Shown here piece after piece: positions 60,519 through 64,000 of a DNA stretch of 64,000 bases. The notes beneath the pieces were generated by a model, which did not search any database, was not told the origin of the DNA, and saw only the letters and a list, made by a program, of their open reading frames with translations. The DNA comes from Candidatus Latescibacterota bacterium. Its GTDB lineage: Bacteria; Krumholzibacteriota; Krumholzibacteriia; LZORAL124-64-63. Every line of letters starts with the position of its first letter. The first letter of the stretch is position 1. Where the stretch lies: positions 1-64,000 of the forward strand of contig JAUSBL010000040.1 of assembly GCA_030658975.1 (NCBI GenBank), in the 5' to 3' direction. Made by a program: the position numbers and the translations under genes.

Positions 60519-61028
60519 ATGGAGCACGCCCTGCCGGCTCCCGGGGACTTTCCGGTCGCGGTGCGGACCGGCTCGCCGGCGGCGTCCGCCGCGCTGGGCG
60601 AGCGGGCGGCCGGCCTGCTGCGCGGCGGCGAGACGCTGCTGCTCTGGGGCCCGCTCGGCGCCGGCAAGACGACCTTCGCGCAGGGGCTCTGCCGCGGCCT
60701 CGGCATCCGGGACGAGGTGACCTCGCCCACCTTCACCCTGGCCAACCGGCTCGAGGGCCGCCTCGTCGTCCACCACCTCGACTGCTACCGCCTCGGTCCC
60801 GGCGACGACCTGCACGACGTCGGCCTCGACGCCATCCTCGACGAGGTCGAATCCGGCGCCGCCGTCCTGCTCGCCGAATGGCCCGACCCGCTGGTGCCCT
60901 GGCTCCGCGACCGGATCGAGCTGCTGGCCCTGCCGGGCGCAGAGCCGCAGACGCGCGTCTGGCGGCTGCGCGGCGTGCCGGAACTGCCCGGCCCCTGGGC
61001 CGCGCTGGCGACGGGAGGGGACGGCTGA
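60519..61028 (+). CDS. tsaE: tRNA t6A biosynthesis ATPase TsaE
   Basis: A 169-residue P-loop protein. LLLWGPLGAGKTTFAQGL (Walker A near 44-51), EVTSPTFTLANRL and VVHHLDCYRL (near 84, HLDxYRL) are the family signature. It supports the TsaD/TsaB complex that makes threonylcarbamoyladenosine in ANN-decoding tRNAs. It follows porX by 10 bases and overlaps tsaB by one base. Confidence 0.95.
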   Translation: MEHALPAPGDFPVAVRTGSPAASAALGERAAGLLRGGETLLLWGPLGAGKTTFAQGLCRGLGIRDEVTSPTFTLANRLEGRLVVHHLDCYRLGPGDDLHDVGLDAILDEVESGAAVLLAEWPDPLVPWLRDRIELLALPGAEPQTRVWRLRGVPELPGPWAALATGGDG

Positions 61029-61816
61029 TGCTGTGCCTGGCCCTGGACACCTCCACACCCTCGGGTCGCTTCGCGCTGGCGCAGGACGGCCGGCTCGTCG
61101 GCTACCATCCGCGCAACGTGACCGGCAGCTACGCCAACGCGCTGCTCGCGGCCATCGACACGCTGCTGGCGGAGTCCGGGCGCGACCGCGCCGACGTGGG
61201 CGCCGTCGGCGTGTGCCGCGGCCCCGGCAGCTTCACCGGCGTGCGCATCGGCGTGGCGACCGCCAAGGCCCTGTCCTTCGCCCTGCGCGTGCCGCTGTTC
61301 GCCGTCACCACCCTGGAGGCGATGGCCGCCGCCATGCTGGCCGAACGGCCCGACCGCGACTGGGCCGTGCCGGCGCTCGACGCGCGGCGCGGCGAGGTGT
61401 TCGCCGGCGTCTACCGGCGCGACGGCGGCTGGGTTCGCGCCGTCGCCGAGCCGTGCGCGCTGTCGGCCGCCGGCTGGTGGGAGCGGGTCCTCGCGACGGT
61501 GGGCGATCCGGAGGGACCGGTCTACGCCGGCAGCGGCGCCACCCCGCTGCTGGGCGAGGGGCCCGACCTGCGCCCCGAACTCGCGGCCCGCGGCGAACCC
61601 CGCCTGCGCAGCTGGAGCGCCGCGCACCCGCCGACGGCCAAGGCCCTCGCGCTGGTCATGGCGTCGGGCGAGTCCCGTCTCGAGGCCGCGCACCCCTACA
61701 CGCTGACGCCGCTGTACCTGCGGGCCTCCGACGCCGAGATGCTGCGCGGGCTGGACCTCACGCCCGCCGCACCGCCGCGACCGCCTTCCGGCGGCGCCGC
61801 AGGGCCGCCGTCATGA
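61028..61816 (+). CDS. tsaB: tRNA t6A biosynthesis protein TsaB
   Basis: A 262-residue ASKHA-fold protein starting MLCLALDTSTPSGRFAL. VGVCRGPGSFTGVRIGVATAKALSFAL is the TsaB signature (key GPGSFTGVRIG). It forms the non-catalytic partner of TsaD. It overlaps tsaE (TGATG) and rimI (ATGA). tsaD is not in the window. The tail past 240 is Pro/Ala-rich. Confidence 0.94.
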   Translation: MLCLALDTSTPSGRFALAQDGRLVGYHPRNVTGSYANALLAAIDTLLAESGRDRADVGAVGVCRGPGSFTGVRIGVATAKALSFALRVPLFAVTTLEAMAAAMLAERPDRDWAVPALDARRGEVFAGVYRRDGGWVRAVAEPCALSAAGWWERVLATVGDPEGPVYAGSGATPLLGEGPDLRPELAARGEPRLRSWSAAHPPTAKALALVMASGESRLEAAHPYTLTPLYLRASDAEMLRGLDLTPAAPPRPPSGGAAGPPS

Positions 61817-62265
61817 ACTGCGGCGACGAGATCCTGCTGCGGGAGGGCGTCCCGACCGACCTGCACGCGATCGCGCAGCTGGAGCGCGCCAGCTTCGCCG
61901 ACCCCTGGCCCCGGGAAGCCCTGCTCGCCGAGCTGCAGGTCGACCGCCTGCGGCGGCCGCTGGTCGCCGAGAACGACGGCACCGTGGTGGGCTTCCTGAT
62001 GGCGTGGTCGGTCGCCGACGAGCTGCACGTCATCAACATCGCGGTGGACGAGGGCTGGCGGCGGCGCGGCATCGGCACGCGGCTGCTGGAGGCGGCGATC
62101 GACGCCGGGCGCGGGGAGGGCAGCGTGCTGGCGACGCTGGAAGTGCGCGCCGGCAACCTGCCGGCCCGGGCTTTCTACCAGCGGCACGGGTTCCTGGAGA
62201 CCGGCCTGCGGCGGCGCTATTATCAGGACGGCGAGGACGCCGTGATCATGACGCGCCGGCTGTAG
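61813..62265 (+). CDS. rimI: RimI-type N-acetyltransferase
   Basis: A 150-residue GNAT protein. ASFADPWPREALLAEL, HVINIAVDEGWRRRGIGTRLLEAAI (acetyl-CoA motif RRRGIGTRLL near 78) and LEVRAGNLPARAFYQRHGF are RimI/RimJ-type signatures. RimI acetylates the N-terminal alanine of ribosomal protein S18. The tsaE-tsaB-rimI order is common across bacteria. It overlaps tsaB by 4 bases. Confidence 0.93.
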   Translation: MNCGDEILLREGVPTDLHAIAQLERASFADPWPREALLAELQVDRLRRPLVAENDGTVVGFLMAWSVADELHVINIAVDEGWRRRGIGTRLLEAAIDAGRGEGSVLATLEVRAGNLPARAFYQRHGFLETGLRRRYYQDGEDAVIMTRRL

Positions 62266-62380
62266 CCGGCGCGGCGGGTTGGCTTTACGGCGGGTCGGCT
62301 TTTCCGCCTTGTCGCTGCCCCGGCCAGAAGCTAACCTGGACTGCCCGCCGTGGGGGGATCCGCGCACCGAGGAGGCCGCC

Positions 62381-63262
62381 GTGTCTTGGATCGACCAGGC
62401 GAAGAAGGGCATCCGGGCCATCACGGCCGAGAAGAAGGAGATCCCGGACAACCTGTGGAGCAAGTGCCCCGCCTGCGCGGACGTGCTCTACCACCGCGAG
62501 CTGGCGCGCAACCTCTGGGTCTGCGGCAACTGCAACCACCACCTGCGCCTCACCACGGAGCAGTACCGGGACCTGCTCTGCGATCCCGGCACCTGGCGGG
62601 AGACCCACACCGGCATCATCTCGATGGACCCCCTGGGCTTCAAGGATTCCAAGAGCTACGAAGAGCGGATCAGGGCCACGCTGAAGAAGACGGGCCGCGA
62701 GGATGCCATCGTCGTGGGCGGCGCCGAGATCGACGGGCTGCCCGTGCAGCTGGGCATCATGGACTTCGAGTTCATGGGCGGCAGCATGGGCTCGGTGGTC
62801 GGCGAGAAGATCGCCCGCATGCTCCTGGACGCCCTGCGCGAGCGGCAGGCCGCGATCATCGTGTCCCGCTCCGGCGGCGCGCGCATGCAGGAGTCCCTGC
62901 TGTCGCTGATGCAGATGGCCAAGACGAGCGCCGTGCTCTCCCGGCTGCGCGAGCAGGGGATCCCGTTCGTCTCGATCCTGACCAACCCGACCACCGGCGG
63001 CGTCACCGCCAGCTACGCCTCGCTCGGGGACGTGAACATCGCCGAACCGAAGGCGCTGATCGGCTTCGCCGGCCCCCGCGTCATCGAGCAGACGATCAAC
63101 AGCGAGCTGCCCGAGGGCTTCCAGTCCTCCGAGTTCCTGCTCGAGCACGGCATGATCGACATGATCGTGCCCCGCAAGGAACTCCGGGCCCGCCTGGCCG
63201 CGGTCCTGCACTGGTTCGTCGACGACCGCGACGTCTCGGTCCCGCGCGCCGGTCTCGGTTGA
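62381..63262 (+). CDS. accD: Acetyl-CoA carboxylase carboxyltransferase subunit beta
   Basis: A 293-residue subunit. An N-terminal zinc ribbon CPAC ... CGNC (near 28-50) is followed by the crotonase-like core with IMDFEFMGGSMGSVVGEKI and SRSGGARMQESLLSLMQMAKT (key SGGARMQES). It transfers the carboxyl group from biotin to acetyl-CoA with AccA. The GTG at 62381 follows GAGGAGG; it gives the expected family start SWIDQAKKGI. AccA is not in the window. folC follows after 4 bases, a common pairing. Confidence 0.95.
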   Translation: MSWIDQAKKGIRAITAEKKEIPDNLWSKCPACADVLYHRELARNLWVCGNCNHHLRLTTEQYRDLLCDPGTWRETHTGIISMDPLGFKDSKSYEERIRATLKKTGREDAIVVGGAEIDGLPVQLGIMDFEFMGGSMGSVVGEKIARMLLDALRERQAAIIVSRSGGARMQESLLSLMQMAKTSAVLSRLREQGIPFVSILTNPTTGGVTASYASLGDVNIAEPKALIGFAGPRVIEQTINSELPEGFQSSEFLLEHGMIDMIVPRKELRARLAAVLHWFVDDRDVSVPRAGLG

Positions 63263-63266
63263 CGGC

Positions 63267-64000
63267 ATGCCGCTGCTGCCCGATCCGTCGCGCGACGGCG
63301 CCTCCCATCCGGGCGAAGCCGGCATCGGGCCGGACCTCGCGCCGCCGTTCGCCCCCGACAGCGAGACGACCCGCTGGCTGTTCGACCTGAACCGCCTGGG
63401 CATCCGTCCCGGGCTGCGCCGCATCCGCGGCCTGCTCGACGAGCTCGGCCGGCCCGAGCAGGGCATGATCTCGCTGGTCGTCGCCGGCACCAACGGCAAA
63501 GGCAGCACGACGCGCCTGCTCGCGCAGCTGCTGCGGGAGGCGGGCCACCGCACGGCCTGCTACACGAGCCCCCACCTGCTCTCGATGTACGAGCGGCTCG
63601 AGATCGACGGCGAGCCGGTCGAGCGCGGGCATTTCCGCGGCCTCGTCGAGGGGCTGCGCCCGGCGGTCGAGCGCCACGAGGCGAGCTGGTTCGAGACCCT
63701 GACGGCGGCTTCGCTGGCCGCCGCCCGCGACCGCGGCGTGGAGGTCTTCTGCTGCGAGGCCGGTCTCGGCGGACGGCTCGACGCCAGCAACGCGCTGCCG
63801 GCCGCGGCGGTCCTGCTGACCGGCGTGTCGCTGGACCACCAGGCGATCCTGGGCGAGACGGTCGAGGCCATCGCCGCCGAGAAGCTCGGGCTGCTCAAAC
63901 CCGGCGTGCCTTTCTTCTGCTCGGTCGCCGATGAGCTCAAGGCCCAGGCCTTCGCCGCCGCCGTGGCCGCGGGCTGCCCGGCCCATTTCCTGGACGAGCT
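63267..64000 (+). CDS. folC: Folylpolyglutamate/dihydrofolate synthase (5' part, runs off the right edge)
   Basis: The visible 244 residues begin MPLLPDPSRD and contain LFDLNRLGIRPGLRRIR, the P-loop VVAGTNGKGSTTRLLAQL and CYTSPHLLSMYERLEIDG (SPHLLSMYER), all FolC signatures. CEAGLGGRLDASNAL (GLGGRLDA) follows. It glutamylates folate. A longer N-terminus than usual (about 30 extra residues) is present. The gene continues past base 64000. Confidence 0.94.
   Translation, partial: MPLLPDPSRDGASHPGEAGIGPDLAPPFAPDSETTRWLFDLNRLGIRPGLRRIRGLLDELGRPEQGMISLVVAGTNGKGSTTRLLAQLLREAGHRTACYTSPHLLSMYERLEIDGEPVERGHFRGLVEGLRPAVERHEASWFETLTAASLAAARDRGVEVFCCEAGLGGRLDASNALPAAAVLLTGVSLDHQAILGETVEAIAAEKLGLLKPGVPFFCSVADELKAQAFAAAVAAGCPAHFLDE

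Overview
This is a GC-rich bacterial chromosome segment with tightly packed genes, many GTG/TTG starts, and many 4-base stop/start overlaps. The envelope is clearly Gram-negative: OmpA-type and PorV/FadL-like barrels, a WaaL/Wzy-type ligase, a heptosyltransferase-like GT9 protein and lipoproteins. Four traits point to the FCB superphylum: a PorX-type response regulator fused to a PglZ phosphatase domain, PorV-family barrels, a FlgD-like C-terminal domain on a secreted lamin-tail protein, and a sphingolipid operon. My best guess is an uncultivated high-GC FCB lineage (the Krumholzibacteriota/Eisenbacteria neighbourhood), inferred from gene content only. No rRNA, tRNA, CRISPR array, prophage or transposase gene was recognised.

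Layout. 1-6.2 kb: 5' part of metG (minus), an SDR lacking the usual catalytic Tyr, a 26-residue membrane peptide with an FmdB zinc ribbon, a CsgG-like/OmpA fusion, and an NfeD-SPFH pair. 6.2-10.6 kb (minus): a four-gene set that reads as a ceramide pathway, namely serine palmitoyltransferase-like PLP enzyme, GNAT-fold bacterial ceramide synthase-like protein, CerR-like dehydrogenase and Aur1-like PAP2 enzyme. 10.6-13.8 kb (minus): CstA-type transporter and AmmeMemoRadiSam proteins A and B. 13.8-14.2 kb: an intergenic REP-like palindromic repeat cluster. 14.2-21.7 kb: a STAS protein coupled to a large uncharacterised protein, then surface-glycan genes (GT2, ligase, sulfatase-fold enzyme), an Mrp ATPase and a PTS IIA.

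21.7-31.8 kb holds five consecutive exported-protein genes: a three-repeat lamin-tail/FlgD protein, a PorV-like barrel, a barrel with tandem ComEA-type helix-hairpin-helix motifs, a FadL-like barrel and a 5'-nucleotidase. I propose this as a candidate surface nucleic-acid or nucleotide acquisition locus; it is the least explained part of the window. 31.9-38.5 kb: a stand-alone ClpB-D2-like AAA ATPase, a zinc-ribbon/PTS-IIA pair, rsgA, a GT9, an M50 protease, an FN3 lipoprotein and an HU protein. 38.5-44.5 kb: a housekeeping run (threonine aldolase, NadE, RsmI, a PI-phosphate-synthase-like CDP-alcohol transferase, Tmk) followed by a CtpA protease.

44.4-56.3 kb: a trans-sulfuration enzyme, two ABC ATPase/permease pairs, an M16 protease pair (one catalytic, one degenerate), an AT-rich island, a GT39-like membrane protein, and pyrE and pyrF. 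56.4-64 kb: serS, a PorY-like kinase overlapping PorX, tsaE-tsaB-rimI, accD and the 5' part of folC. The sphingolipid genes and the CDP-alcohol transferase could together supply an inositol-containing sphingolipid; that link is inference.
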